Shown in pieces: positions 1 to 7,726 of a DNA stretch of 23,837 nucleotides; position 1 is the first letter of the stretch, and each line of letters begins with the position of its first letter. The position numbers were made by a program, and so were the translations under genes. Where the stretch lies: contig DAOUDG010000012.1 in assembly GCA_034431435.1 (NCBI GenBank), forward strand, positions 1 to 23,837. The letters run 5' to 3'. Origin of the DNA: JAHCIE01 sp034431435 (GTDB lineage Bacteria > Chloroflexota > Anaerolineae > Epilineales > JAHCIE01). Under the pieces are notes generated by a model. It was not told the DNA's origin and did no database searches. It was given only the letters and a program-made list of their open reading frames with translations.

Positions 1-222
1 GACCGCCTTCGGCGCGGCGGTGGGCGCAGTGGTGGGGGCGACCGCCTTCGGCGCGGCGGTGGGGGCGGCGGCAGCGGCGGTCGGGGCGGCGGCCTTCACA
101 GCGGCGGTGGGCGCGCTCGTCGGCGGGGGGGTGGCCGCCTGACCCGTGCAGCCGGCCACGGCAAGCACGGCGCCTGACAGCGCGGCGGCCAGCAGGCCGG
201 GTCGAACTAACAATCTCGGCAT
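1..222 (-). CDS. Secreted lipoprotein, N-terminal part (cut by window edge)
   Basis: The reading frame is open from an ATG at 222 to the left edge, giving 74 residues with no stop. A GAGAGGAG ribosome binding site lies 7 bases upstream. The product starts MPRLLVRPGLLAAALSGAV and then has the lipobox LAVAGC, with the acylated cysteine at residue 25. This marks a lipoprotein exported by Sec and processed by signal peptidase II. After the cysteine comes a low-complexity Ala/Pro/Thr/Lys linker with a 13-residue period; a 24-base direct repeat at 1-24 and 40-63 encodes part of it. Such linkers commonly tether a solute-binding domain or enzyme to the membrane in Chloroflexota, but the functional domain lies outside the window and cannot be named. 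It diverges from the acyl-CoA ligase at 408. Confidence 0.8.
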   Translation of the reverse strand, partial: MPRLLVRPGLLAAALSGAVLAVAGCTGQAATPPPTSAPTAAVKAAAPTAAAAAPTAAPKAVAPTTAPTAAPKAV

Positions 223-275
223 CGGTTACTCCTCTCGAGTCATCGCTTGCTCGCTAACAGCGGTAGATACGCCAA

Positions 276-281
276 AGTATA
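276..281 (-). promoter_or_regulatory. Possible -10 box for the lipoprotein gene
   Basis: On the minus strand this reads TATACT, about 54 bases upstream of the lipoprotein ATG. No convincing -35 is seen at the proper spacing, so the call rests on the hexamer and the AT-rich dip only. Confidence 0.3.
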
Positions 282-316
282 ACCATCGTCCGGCCAGACG
301 GCGAAAGCGCGCCCGG

Positions 317-345
317 TTGCCCCGCTGACCCATTTGCGCTATGAT
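317..345 (+). promoter_or_regulatory. Sigma-70-type promoter for the acyl-CoA ligase operon
   Basis: TTGCCC (317-322) and TATGAT (340-345) are separated by 17 bases. The predicted start of transcription is near 352, leaving a leader of about 55 bases before the ATG at 408. It probably drives the plus-strand acyl-CoA genes that follow. Confidence 0.6.
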
Positions 346-407
346 ATGGCCCCGCACTCACCTGGGAACCACCCACGCCGCGCTGACACGCCCACAGGAG
401 GCCCCCG

Positions 408-1976
408 ATGCTGAATCTCGCCGTGCTGCTCGAAGAGAGCGCCAAATCTCACCCCACCAAGACGGCCGTGATTTTCAATGACATGAAGTTTTCCTACGCC
501 CAGCTCAACGCCATGGCGAGCCAGTTCGCCGGCGCGCTGGCGGCGGCGGGCGTCAAGAAGGGCGACAAGGTGGCGCTGATGATGCCCAACCTGCCTTTCT
601 TCCCCCTGGCGTACTACGGCATTCTCAAGGCGGGCGCGGTGGTCGTGCCTCTCAACGTGCTGTTCAAGGCGCGCGAGGTGGCCTATCACCTGCAGGACTC
701 GAACTCCGTGGCGCTAGTGGTGTTCGAGGGCTTCTTCGAGGAGGCGTACAAGGGCTTCCAGACCGCGCCCGACTGCCAGCGCCTCATCGTCGCGGGGGCC
801 GACATGGCCGCTCCGCCGCCGGTGGAGGCCGAGGGTGTGACGACGCTGGGTCGCTTCATGGCGACGGGTAACCCCAGGTTCGAGACTGTGCAGGCCATGG
901 CCGACGACACCGGCGTCATCCTGTACACGTCGGGCACGACGGGCCAGCCGAAGGGTGCGGAGCTGTCCCACTTCAACATGTTCTTCAATGCCCTGTACGG
1001 CGCGAAGTGGCTGTTGAACGTGCAGGACAGCGATGTCATCATGGCGACGCTGCCCCTGTTCCACTCCTTCGGTCAGACGTGCGTGATGAACGCCGGCTTT
1101 GCGGCGGGGGTGACCATCACGATGCTGCCGCGCTTCGACCCGTCCGCCGCGCTGGGCATCATGCAGCGCGACAGGGTCACCGTCTTCGTGGGCGTGCCGA
1201 CCATGTACTGGGCGTTGCTGGCCTATCCGGAGGCCGACAAGTTCGACCTGAAGCAGATCGCCGAGAACATGCGCCTGGCGGTGTCCGGCGGCAGCGCGCT
1301 ACCGCTGGAGGTGCTGCGCGGCTTCGAGGCCAAGTTTGCCGTGCCCATCCTGGAAGGCTACGGCCTGTCGGAGACGTCGCCGATTGCGACCTTCAACGTG
1401 ATGGAGCGGCCACGCAAGCCTGGCTCCATCGGCGTCGCCATCTGGGGCACGGAGGTCAAGTGCGTGGACGACGCCATGAATGAAGCGCCCGTCGGCGAGT
1501 TGGGCGAGATCGTCATCCGCGGCCACAACGTGATGAAGGGCTACTACCAGAAGCCGGAGGCCAACGAGGAAGCCTTCAAGGGCGGCTGGTTCCACACCGG
1601 CGACATCGCGCGCATGGACGAGGAAGGCTACTTCTACATCGTTGACCGCAAGAAGGACATGATCATTCGCGGCGGCTTCAACGTCTATCCGCGCGAGATC
1701 GAGGAAGTGCTGATGACCCACCCGGCCGTGTCGCTGGCTGCCGTCGTCGGCGTGCCCGACCAGCGCCTGGGCGAGGAGGTCAAGGCCTTCGTCGTGCTCA
1801 AGCCCGGCCACGAGGTGGACCAGGCGGACCTGATCAGCTTCTGCAAGGAGCTTATGGCGGACTACAAGTACCCGCGTAGCATCGAGTTTCGCGGCACGCT
1901 GCCCATGACGGCGACGGGCAAGATTCTCAAGCGCGAGCTGTACGGCGAGCCGATCCCCCAGGGGGCGAAGGCGTAG
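408..1976 (+). CDS. Long-chain-fatty-acid--CoA ligase (AMP-forming, FadD-like)
   Basis: A 522-residue cytoplasmic ANL-superfamily enzyme, a normal length for FadD-like ligases. It would activate a carboxylic acid to acyl-AMP and then acyl-CoA. Visible motifs are the P-loop YTSGTTGQPKG (residues 173-183), GYGLSET (317-323), the ATP-binding TGD around D399, the hinge YFYIVDRKKDMIIRGG (408-423), and the catalytic lysine in TATGKILKRE (K505). The start is supported by AGGAGG at 396-401. The acid substrate cannot be read from the sequence. It is followed by a phosphotransferase of the ACAD10/11 and LvaA type, a combination that in levulinate and 4-hydroxy-acid breakdown acts on the CoA ester made by a ligase of this kind; that link is an inference. 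General fatty-acid or dicarboxylic-acid activation is the conservative reading. Confidence 0.9.
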   Translation: MLNLAVLLEESAKSHPTKTAVIFNDMKFSYAQLNAMASQFAGALAAAGVKKGDKVALMMPNLPFFPLAYYGILKAGAVVVPLNVLFKAREVAYHLQDSNSVALVVFEGFFEEAYKGFQTAPDCQRLIVAGADMAAPPPVEAEGVTTLGRFMATGNPRFETVQAMADDTGVILYTSGTTGQPKGAELSHFNMFFNALYGAKWLLNVQDSDVIMATLPLFHSFGQTCVMNAGFAAGVTITMLPRFDPSAALGIMQRDRVTVFVGVPTMYWALLAYPEADKFDLKQIAENMRLAVSGGSALPLEVLRGFEAKFAVPILEGYGLSETSPIATFNVMERPRKPGSIGVAIWGTEVKCVDDAMNEAPVGELGEIVIRGHNVMKGYYQKPEANEEAFKGGWFHTGDIARMDEEGYFYIVDRKKDMIIRGGFNVYPREIEEVLMTHPAVSLAAVVGVPDQRLGEEVKAFVVLKPGHEVDQADLISFCKELMADYKYPRSIEFRGTLPMTATGKILKRELYGEPIPQGAKA

Positions 1977-1981
1977 CGCTG

Positions 1982-2048
1982 CCTGCCCCCTCCCCCTTTG
2001 GTAGCTGAGGGGCGGATCGCCTGGCCCTTGTCGAGGGGAGGGGGCAGG
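1982..2048. repeat. Perfect 14-bp inverted repeat between acyl-CoA ligase and phosphotransferase
   Basis: CCTGCCCCCTCCCC at 1982-1995 is exactly complementary to GGGGAGGGGGCAGG at 2035-2048, with a 39-base loop containing a further GGCG-GAT-CGCC mini-hairpin. It starts 5 bases after the ligase stop codon. It could act as a stem terminator or attenuator, stabilise the upstream mRNA, or be a REP-like element. No T-run follows it. Confidence 0.65.
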
Positions 2049-2091
2049 ACATAATCTCGCCCCGAAGGCAGCGGGAACCAGAGTCAATCCT

Positions 2092-3183
2092 ATGGACCCT
2101 AGCCCGTTCATCGACGCCACCGCGCCGCCACGCCCCGGCGAGACCCTCGACGGGGCGCGGCTCGGCGCTTACCTGCGCGCCACCATCCCCGATCTTCACG
2201 GCGCGCTGACCGTCGAGCAGTTCCCCGGTGGCTTCTCTAACCTCACCTATCTGCTGCGCGTCGGCGAGCGGGAGATGGTGCTACGGCGGCCACCCTTCGG
2301 GGCCAACATTCGCGGCGGCCACGACATGGGGCGCGAATACCGCGTCCTGAGCGGCCTGCACCCCATCTACCCGAAGGCGCCGCGCCCCCTGGCCTACTGC
2401 GATGATCTGGACGTAATGGGCGCGCCTTTCTACGTCATGGAGCGCGTGCGCGGCGTCATCCTGCGGCCCGGCAGCCCGCTGGTCGCGGCGGGCGCGCTGA
2501 CGCCTGAGGTGATGCGCCGCGCGTGCCTGTCCCTCATCGATACCCTGATCGAGCTGCATGCCCTGGACTACGCGGCGGCCGGCCTGGGCGACCTGGGCAA
2601 GCCCGACGGCTATGTCCAGCGGCAGGTGGCGGGCTGGACGCGGCGCTACGAGGCGGCCCGTACCGACGACATCCAGGCCATGCAGGATATTGCCTGCTGG
2701 CTGGCGACGAACATCCCGCCGTCGCCCGCCGCGACCCTCATCCACAACGACTATCGCTACGACAACGTCGTCCTCGACCCGGCCGACCTGGCGCGCATCC
2801 AGGCCATCCTGGACTGGGAGATGGCGACGCTGGGTGACCCCCTGTCCGACGTGGGCACGACACTGGCCTATTGGGCCGAGGACGGCGACCCGCCGGGTTT
2901 GCGCCAGTTCGGCCTGACGACGCTGGCTGGCAATCTCGACCGCCAGGGCTTCGTGGACGCCTACGCCGCGCGCAGCGGCCGCGACGTGTCGGCCATCCTG
3001 TTCTACTACGTCTACGGCCTGTTCAAGAACGCGGTCATCATCCAGCAGATCTACGCCCGCTATCGAGCGGGCCACACCCAGGACGAGCGCTTCGCCGGGC
3101 TGCTGACGCTCGTGGTCGCCTACGCCCGGCTGGCATCGAGGGCCGTCGAGGCGGGGCGCGTCTCGGGGCTGGGCGTCGTGTGA
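2092..3183 (+). CDS. APH-family phosphotransferase (ACAD10/11 / LvaA-like)
   Basis: A 363-residue aminoglycoside-phosphotransferase/choline-kinase fold protein. Residues 43-55 form the nucleotide loop (FPGGFSNLTYLL region), followed by VLRRPPFG (64-71), typical of the ACAD10/ACAD11 N-terminal domain and of bacterial LvaA. The catalytic loop is HNDYRYDN (218-225, D220 and N225), and the metal site is DWE (241-243) with LGDPLSDVG after it. In established work, LvaA with LvaB, and mammalian ACAD10/11, phosphorylate the hydroxyl of 4-hydroxyacyl-CoAs before its elimination. An acyl-CoA ligase directly upstream fits that role. No acyl-CoA dehydrogenase partner is visible here. The ATG at 2092 has only a weak ribosome binding site. 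A true aminoglycoside kinase is unlikely, given the context and motifs. Confidence 0.85.
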   Translation: MDPSPFIDATAPPRPGETLDGARLGAYLRATIPDLHGALTVEQFPGGFSNLTYLLRVGEREMVLRRPPFGANIRGGHDMGREYRVLSGLHPIYPKAPRPLAYCDDLDVMGAPFYVMERVRGVILRPGSPLVAAGALTPEVMRRACLSLIDTLIELHALDYAAAGLGDLGKPDGYVQRQVAGWTRRYEAARTDDIQAMQDIACWLATNIPPSPAATLIHNDYRYDNVVLDPADLARIQAILDWEMATLGDPLSDVGTTLAYWAEDGDPPGLRQFGLTTLAGNLDRQGFVDAYAARSGRDVSAILFYYVYGLFKNAVIIQQIYARYRAGHTQDERFAGLLTLVVAYARLASRAVEAGRVSGLGVV

Positions 3184-3195
3184 TAGCTGGTCACC

Positions 3196-4317
3196 ATGCG
3201 AGGGCCTATGAGCCGCTACAATCCTCCCTTCGCCAGCGCCATCTTCTACTCTGTCCAGAACGAAGACTACCAGACGGAACTGGCGGTTCTGCGGCGCATG
3301 GGCAGTTCGGGGGCGCGCGTGCTGGTTATCGCGTCGTCGGGGGAGAACGCGCTGAGTCTCCTGACCCACGACACCGTTGCCGAAGTCTGGGCGGTGGACA
3401 CCAACCCGGCCCAGGTGCAACTATGCCAGCTACGGCGCGTGGCCGTCGAGCATCTGACCCGCGACGAGCAGCTGCGACTCCTCGGCGCTGACCCGGTGAC
3501 CGTCGGTAGCGCGGGGGCGTCGGAACGCCTTGAATTGTTCCAACGCATCCGCCCTGCTTTGCCGGAGTCCGCCCAGGCCTTCTGGGACGAGCGCCGCGAC
3601 CACGACATCGCCTTTGGCATCCAGCACGTCGGCCGCAACGATGTGCTGATGCACGACATTCAAGACCAGCTGCAAGCCAGCGGCTTCGCCCCCCTCCAGC
3701 GCCCGTTGGCCGACGAGGACTTGCCGGCGTGGCAGGTGGTCTACACCGGCCTGATGACGCCGGCCTATATCCGCGACCTGTTTGGCCTGCCGAGCGAGGG
3801 GCTGGCCGCCCGAATCGCCGGCATCGCGGGCTACCTGGGCGAGTGCCACTTTCGCGCTCTCCAGCAGCCCCACGCGGACCGCAATCCCTTCGTGACGACA
3901 GTATTCGCCAGTTCGTATGCCACCGCGGCCGGCGAAGCTGGACTGCCGTTGTATCTCCAGGCGCAGGGGCAGGCGGCCTTGCGCCGCCTGGGGGTCGGGG
4001 ACCGCCTGCATCTGGCGGCGGGCAACGTGCTGGAACAGATGCCAGCGCTGGCGCGCGACCAGGGGGCGTTTGACCTGATTAGCATCTCGAACATCGCCGA
4101 CTGGATGACGAATGAGCAATTTGGCGCGGCGGTGGTACAGGCGCGCGGCTGTCTCGCGCCGGGCGGTGCACTGCTGGCGCGTACCGGCACCGGCAGCCCG
4201 ATGATCATCGAGGAGATGGGCCGCGAGATGCATGTCGATGCCTGGCTCAACGCCCAACTGCCGCACATCGAGCGCGGCCCGTGGTTTCGCACCGTCGCCG
4301 TTGGATTTCGCGCCTAG
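3196..4317 (+). CDS. DUF3419 / BtaA-like S-adenosylmethionine-dependent protein
   Basis: A 373-residue protein of the DUF3419 family, which contains BtaA, the S-adenosylmethionine:diacylglycerol 3-amino-3-carboxypropyl transferase of betaine-lipid synthesis. Family marks are FASAIFYSVQNEDYQTEL near the N terminus, the SAM-loop region VLVIASSGENALSLL (about 48-62), the acidic strand end VWAVDTNPAQVQL, and a late methyltransferase-like FDLISISNIADWM (about 293-305). The BtaB N-methyltransferase is not adjacent, so betaine-lipid synthesis is not demonstrated; many DUF3419 proteins have unknown substrates. The gene starts 12 bases after the phosphotransferase stop and is probably co-transcribed with it. 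A second in-frame ATG at 3208 follows a GAGGG and is an equally good start. Confidence 0.8.
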   Translation: MRGPMSRYNPPFASAIFYSVQNEDYQTELAVLRRMGSSGARVLVIASSGENALSLLTHDTVAEVWAVDTNPAQVQLCQLRRVAVEHLTRDEQLRLLGADPVTVGSAGASERLELFQRIRPALPESAQAFWDERRDHDIAFGIQHVGRNDVLMHDIQDQLQASGFAPLQRPLADEDLPAWQVVYTGLMTPAYIRDLFGLPSEGLAARIAGIAGYLGECHFRALQQPHADRNPFVTTVFASSYATAAGEAGLPLYLQAQGQAALRRLGVGDRLHLAAGNVLEQMPALARDQGAFDLISISNIADWMTNEQFGAAVVQARGCLAPGGALLARTGTGSPMIIEEMGREMHVDAWLNAQLPHIERGPWFRTVAVGFRA

Positions 4318-4348
4318 CATGGGCGAATGACCTGACAACGAGGAACCT

Positions 4349-5251
4349 ATGCCAGCGATCAGCGAAGGCGCGCTCCTGTGGGAGCCGTCGGACGAACTGA
4401 AGCGGTCGGCGATTCTGACCCGCTACATGGCCTGGCTGCACGAGACGCGCGGCCTGGACGTCGCCGACTACCAAGCCTTGTGGCGGTGGTCGGTCACGGA
4501 CATCGAAGGCTTCTGGGCGTCGCTGTGGGACTTCTTTGCTATCCAGGCATCACAGCCCTACGAGCGCGTCCTGGGTCGCCGCGCCATGCCCGGCGCGCAA
4601 TGGTTCCCCGGCGCGCGCCTGTCCTACGCCGAGCACGCCTTCCGCCACGCCGCCCCCGACCGCCCGGCCATCCTCTTCCAGTCGGAGACGCAGCCGCTCA
4701 CCGAGGTGTCGTGGGCGACGCTGCGCGCGCAGGTGGCGGCGGTAGCGTCCGCGCTACGCGGTATGGGCGTCCAGCCCGGCGACCGGGTGGTGGCCTACCT
4801 GCCCAACATTCCCCAGGCCGTCGTGGCCTTCCTGGCCTGCGCCAGCCTGGGGGCCGTGTGGTCGTCGTGCTCGCCGGACTTTGGCAGCCCCAGCGTCATC
4901 GACCGCTTCAAGCAGATTCAGCCGAAGGTGCTGTTCGCCGTCGATGGCTACCGCTATGGCGGCAAGGACTTTGACCGCCGCGAGGTCGCGCGGGAGATTG
5001 TGGCGGCGCTGCCGACGCTGGAGCATGTGGTACTGGTTCCGTATCTGTACGAGGCGACCACCGACCACCGACCACCGGGCCGACCGTCCACACCTGGGAT
5101 GAGGCGCTGGCGACGGCGGGCGAGTTGCGCTTCGAGCAACTGCCCTTCGAGCATCCGCTGTGGGTGCTGTACTCGTCGGGCACGACGGGGCTACCCAAGC
5201 CCATCGTTCACGGCCAGGGCGGCATCCTGTTGGAGCACCTCAAGGTGTTGA
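4349..5251 (+). CDS. Acetoacetyl-CoA synthetase, N-terminal fragment (frameshifted gene)
   Basis: The first reading frame of a gene that spans 4349-6327 in two frames. The intact enzyme would ligate acetoacetate to CoA with ATP-to-AMP chemistry, feeding ketone-body or polyhydroxyalkanoate carbon into acetyl-CoA metabolism. About 236 residues are genuine. They include the ACAS N-terminal cap (YQALWRWSVTDIEGFW, about 49-64) and the family stretch SLGAVWSSCSPDFG (about 168-181). After VPYLYEATT the frame meets three copies of ACCACCG and then runs out of phase, ending in about 65 Arg/Ser-rich residues unrelated to the family. The start is supported by GAGGA at 4340-4344. It lies 31 bases after the DUF3419 gene. 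If the frameshift is real, this fragment lacks the P-loop and is inactive. Confidence 0.85.
   Translation: MPAISEGALLWEPSDELKRSAILTRYMAWLHETRGLDVADYQALWRWSVTDIEGFWASLWDFFAIQASQPYERVLGRRAMPGAQWFPGARLSYAEHAFRHAAPDRPAILFQSETQPLTEVSWATLRAQVAAVASALRGMGVQPGDRVVAYLPNIPQAVVAFLACASLGAVWSSCSPDFGSPSVIDRFKQIQPKVLFAVDGYRYGGKDFDRREVAREIVAALPTLEHVVLVPYLYEATTDHRPPGRPSTPGMRRWRRRASCASSNCPSSIRCGCCTRRARRGYPSPSFTARAASCWSTSRC
5057..5077 (+). repeat. Heptanucleotide tandem repeat (ACCACCG x3) at the frameshift
   Basis: Three perfect head-to-tail copies lie at 5057-5063, 5064-5070 and 5071-5077, inside the acetoacetyl-CoA synthetase gene exactly where its frame changes. The whole gene (4349-6327) is 1979 bases. Adding one unit (1986) or removing two (1965) makes it divisible by three. 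With one copy the junction reads ATTGPTVHTWDEAL, smooth for this family. Confidence 0.9.
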
Positions 5252-6327
5252 GCCTGCACTCCAACCTGGCGGCGGGCGACCGCTTCTTCTGGTATACCTC
5301 GACCGGCTGGATGATGTGGAACTACCTCGTCGGCGGCCTGCTCGTCGGCGCGACCATTCTCCTCTACGACGGCAGCCCCGGCTACCCCGACATGGGCGTG
5401 CTGTGGCGCTTCGCCGAGGCCACGCGCATGAACCTGTTCGGCACGAGCGCGCCGTACATTGTCGCGTGCCTGAAGGCGGGCATCGTGCCCGGCCGCGAGT
5501 ATGACTTGAGCGCGCTACGCGCCATCGGCTCGACCGGCGCGCCCCTGCCGCCGGAGGGCTTCGCCTGGGTGTACGAGGCCGTCAAGCCCGACATCTGGCT
5601 GGGGTCGGTCAGCGGCGGGACGGACATGTGCACCGGCTTCGTCAAGGATTGCCCACTGCTGCCCGTCTACGCGGGCGAACTGCAATGCCTGGCGCTGGGC
5701 GCGAAGATCGAGGCATGGGACGAGGACGGCCACCCGCTGACGAACGAGGTCGGGGAGCTGGTTATCACCGAGCCGATGCCGTCCATGCCCATCTACTTCT
5801 GGAACGACCCCAACGGCCAGCGTTACCTGAGCAGCTACTTCACCATGTACCCCGGCGTGTGGCGGCACGGTGACTGGATCAAGATCACGCCGCGTGGTAG
5901 CGCGGTCATCTACGGGCGCTCTGACTCGACCCTCAACCGCATGGGCGTGCGCATGGGGACCAGCGAGTTCTACAGCGTGGTGGAGAGCCTGCCGGAGGTG
6001 ATGGACAGCCTGGTAATCGACCTGGAGGCGATGGGCGCCGACGGCTACATGCCCCTGTTCGTCGTGCTGCGCCCCGGCGTCGACCTGGACGCCGCCCTCA
6101 AGGCGCGCATCAAGGCCCGCATCCGCGACAGCCTGTCGCCGCGCCACGTCCCCGACGACATCATCGAGATTACCGAAGTCCCGCGCACGCTCAACGGCAA
6201 GAAGATGGAAGTGCCCATCAAGAAGATTCTCATGGGCGCCGACCCCCACCAGGCCGCCAACCCCGACTCGATGGCGAACCCGGCGGCGTTGCGGCCGTTC
6301 ATCGCGCTGGCGAAATCACGCCATTAG
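5125..6327 (+). CDS. Acetoacetyl-CoA synthetase, C-terminal fragment (frameshifted gene)
   Basis: The continuation of the gene begun at 4349. The open frame also covers the bases just before 5125, encoding GPTVHTWDEALATAG, so the ATG at 5125 is probably not a real start. It carries all the catalytic signatures: P-loop LYSSGTTGLPKP (residues 15-26 of this frame), HGQGGILLEHLK, SGGTDMCTGFV, the ATP-ribose and hinge region HGDWIKITPRGSAVIYGRSD, and the terminal catalytic lysine in LNGKKMEVP. GRSDSTLNRMGVRMGTSEFY and the overall length of about 655-662 residues when rejoined match acetoacetyl-CoA synthetase rather than acetyl-CoA synthetase. No ribosome binding site is seen at 5125. A base or repeat-count error in assembly could also explain the split. 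Confidence 0.85.
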   Translation: MRFEQLPFEHPLWVLYSSGTTGLPKPIVHGQGGILLEHLKVLSLHSNLAAGDRFFWYTSTGWMMWNYLVGGLLVGATILLYDGSPGYPDMGVLWRFAEATRMNLFGTSAPYIVACLKAGIVPGREYDLSALRAIGSTGAPLPPEGFAWVYEAVKPDIWLGSVSGGTDMCTGFVKDCPLLPVYAGELQCLALGAKIEAWDEDGHPLTNEVGELVITEPMPSMPIYFWNDPNGQRYLSSYFTMYPGVWRHGDWIKITPRGSAVIYGRSDSTLNRMGVRMGTSEFYSVVESLPEVMDSLVIDLEAMGADGYMPLFVVLRPGVDLDAALKARIKARIRDSLSPRHVPDDIIEITEVPRTLNGKKMEVPIKKILMGADPHQAANPDSMANPAALRPFIALAKSRH

Positions 6328-6440
6328 CGCGAGAATCAGGCTTCACGCGCCTCAGCGCACAATCGTACTCAATCTTCACAACTCGCCTCCTCCGCCGCAT
6401 ACAACTTTCACATAATCCAACGTTATACAGGCTGAACACA

Positions 6441-6464
6441 GCGGGCGGAAGAGGGGCCGCCCGC
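6441..6464 (+). promoter_or_regulatory. Hairpin in the leader of the cytochrome c gene
   Basis: GCGGGCGG at 6441-6448 pairs with CCGCCCGC at 6457-6464 around an 8-base purine loop. It ends 4 bases before the GGGAGG ribosome binding site (6469-6474). It lies in an intergenic stretch (6328-6478) that is AT-richer before it (CATAAT and TTATAC motifs near 6410-6427, possible -10 elements). It could affect translation of the cytochrome gene; no known RNA family is recognised. Confidence 0.45.
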
Positions 6465-6478
6465 CGCTGGGAGGCCTC

Positions 6479-7726
6479 ATGCGACGACTCCGGACGCTCC
6501 TCTGTCTGATGGGCGCGGTCGCCCTCGCCGCGCTCGTGGCAAGGCTGGCGATGGCCGCGCCACCGGGCCAGGGCGACGCCGCGCGCGGTCGTATTCTCGT
6601 CAGCGCGGCGGGCTGCTGGTCGTGCCACGGCCAGAATCTGGCGGGCTACAAGGACGGCGCGCCCGTCGAGCAGCCCGACTCCGCCCCCTTCGGCCAATCC
6701 TTCAGCGGCTCCTTCGGTGTCATCACCGCCAAGAATCTCACCCCCGACCGGGACACCGGCCTCGGCGGTTGGAGCGACGCCGAGATCGAGCGCGCCTTGC
6801 GCGAGGGAACGAGCCGCGACGGCCACCAGTTGCACCCTCTGATGCCCTTCGCTAACTACCGGGGCCTGGCCGCGCAGGATGTCCAGGACATCATCGCCTA
6901 CCTGCGCAGCGTGCCCGCCGTGAAGAACGCTGTGCCGCCGACGAGACTCAGCGGTCCCGTGCCGCCCGCTCCGCCGGGCGGCGGCTTCCCGCCCGCCGCG
7001 CCCACCTCCGGCGTCGCGCGTGGTGAGTACCTGGTCGTCAACGTGGCGGGTTGCGGCGACTGTCACACATCCAGCAACGCCGTCGGCGCGCCCGACCGCA
7101 CCAAGATGCTGGCGGGCAACGTCATTCCCACCACCAGGGGCCTCCAGCTCGCGCCGAATATCACCCCCGACCAGAAGACGGGCCTGGGCGCGTGGAGCGA
7201 GGCGCAGATAGCGACCTTCCTCAAGACAGGTGAGCGGCCCGGCGGCCGGCCGCGCGCGGCCGGGTTGATGGCTGAGGCCATCGGCGTTGGCCACAAGGCA
7301 TTCCAGGGCTTCGGTCTCAGCCAGTTGAGTGACGAGGACCACCGCGCGATTGCCCAGTACCTCAAGATGATTCCGCCGGTGGAGAACGTCCCGCTGCCGC
7401 CCCTGGGTGTCACGCCGGCGCGGCCGACACCGGGGCCGCTGCTCCCGACGCTGACCGCGACGCCCCTCCCCACTCGCACGCCGACCCCTGCGCCCACCGC
7501 TACGTCGACCACGGTTCCCACGGCGCAGGCGACGTCGCGCCGGGGGCAGCCCACCACCCCGGCCAGGGCGCAGTCGCCGCTGGCGGCCACGGCCACCGCC
7601 AAAGCGTCGCCGAAGGCCATGCCGCCCACGGGTGAGTTGCCCATACCGCTGGCGGAGTTGGTCGGCGGCCTGGGGGCGATGGCGGGTATCCTGGGTGTGG
7701 CGTGGCATCGCCTGCGGATGAAGTAA
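6479..7726 (+). CDS. Exported di-heme cytochrome c with a C-terminal cell-wall-sorting-like anchor
   Basis: A 415-residue secreted electron-transfer protein. Residues 1-27 are a signal peptide (MRRLRTLL, then a hydrophobic run to AMAA). Two class I cytochrome c domains follow. The first has CWSCH (46-50), with M122 in HPLMPFANY as likely sixth ligand. The second has CGDCH (192-196), with M264 as a possible ligand. The layout (NLTPDRDTGLGGWSDAEI and NITPDQKTGLGAWSEAQI) resembles the cytochrome subunits of periplasmic alcohol or aldehyde dehydrogenases. Residues 310-380 are a Pro/Thr/Ala spacer. The end has MPPTGE (381-386), a hydrophobic helix and the basic tail RLRMK, exactly the layout of a sortase signal, though a plain membrane anchor is also possible. 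GGGAGG at 6469-6474 supports the start. No dehydrogenase partner is adjacent. Confidence 0.9.
   Translation: MRRLRTLLCLMGAVALAALVARLAMAAPPGQGDAARGRILVSAAGCWSCHGQNLAGYKDGAPVEQPDSAPFGQSFSGSFGVITAKNLTPDRDTGLGGWSDAEIERALREGTSRDGHQLHPLMPFANYRGLAAQDVQDIIAYLRSVPAVKNAVPPTRLSGPVPPAPPGGGFPPAAPTSGVARGEYLVVNVAGCGDCHTSSNAVGAPDRTKMLAGNVIPTTRGLQLAPNITPDQKTGLGAWSEAQIATFLKTGERPGGRPRAAGLMAEAIGVGHKAFQGFGLSQLSDEDHRAIAQYLKMIPPVENVPLPPLGVTPARPTPGPLLPTLTATPLPTRTPTPAPTATSTTVPTAQATSRRGQPTTPARAQSPLAATATAKASPKAMPPTGELPIPLAELVGGLGAMAGILGVAWHRLRMK

Noticed and set aside
2092..3183. Aminoglycoside resistance kinase
   Set aside because: The APH fold is shared, but VLRRPPFG and the acyl-CoA neighbourhood point to the ACAD10/11-LvaA branch.
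4349..6327. Programmed ribosomal frameshift in acetoacetyl-CoA synthetase
   Set aside because: No slippery heptamer of the X-XXY-YYZ type or strong stimulatory structure is seen; the 7-base repeat explains the shift better.
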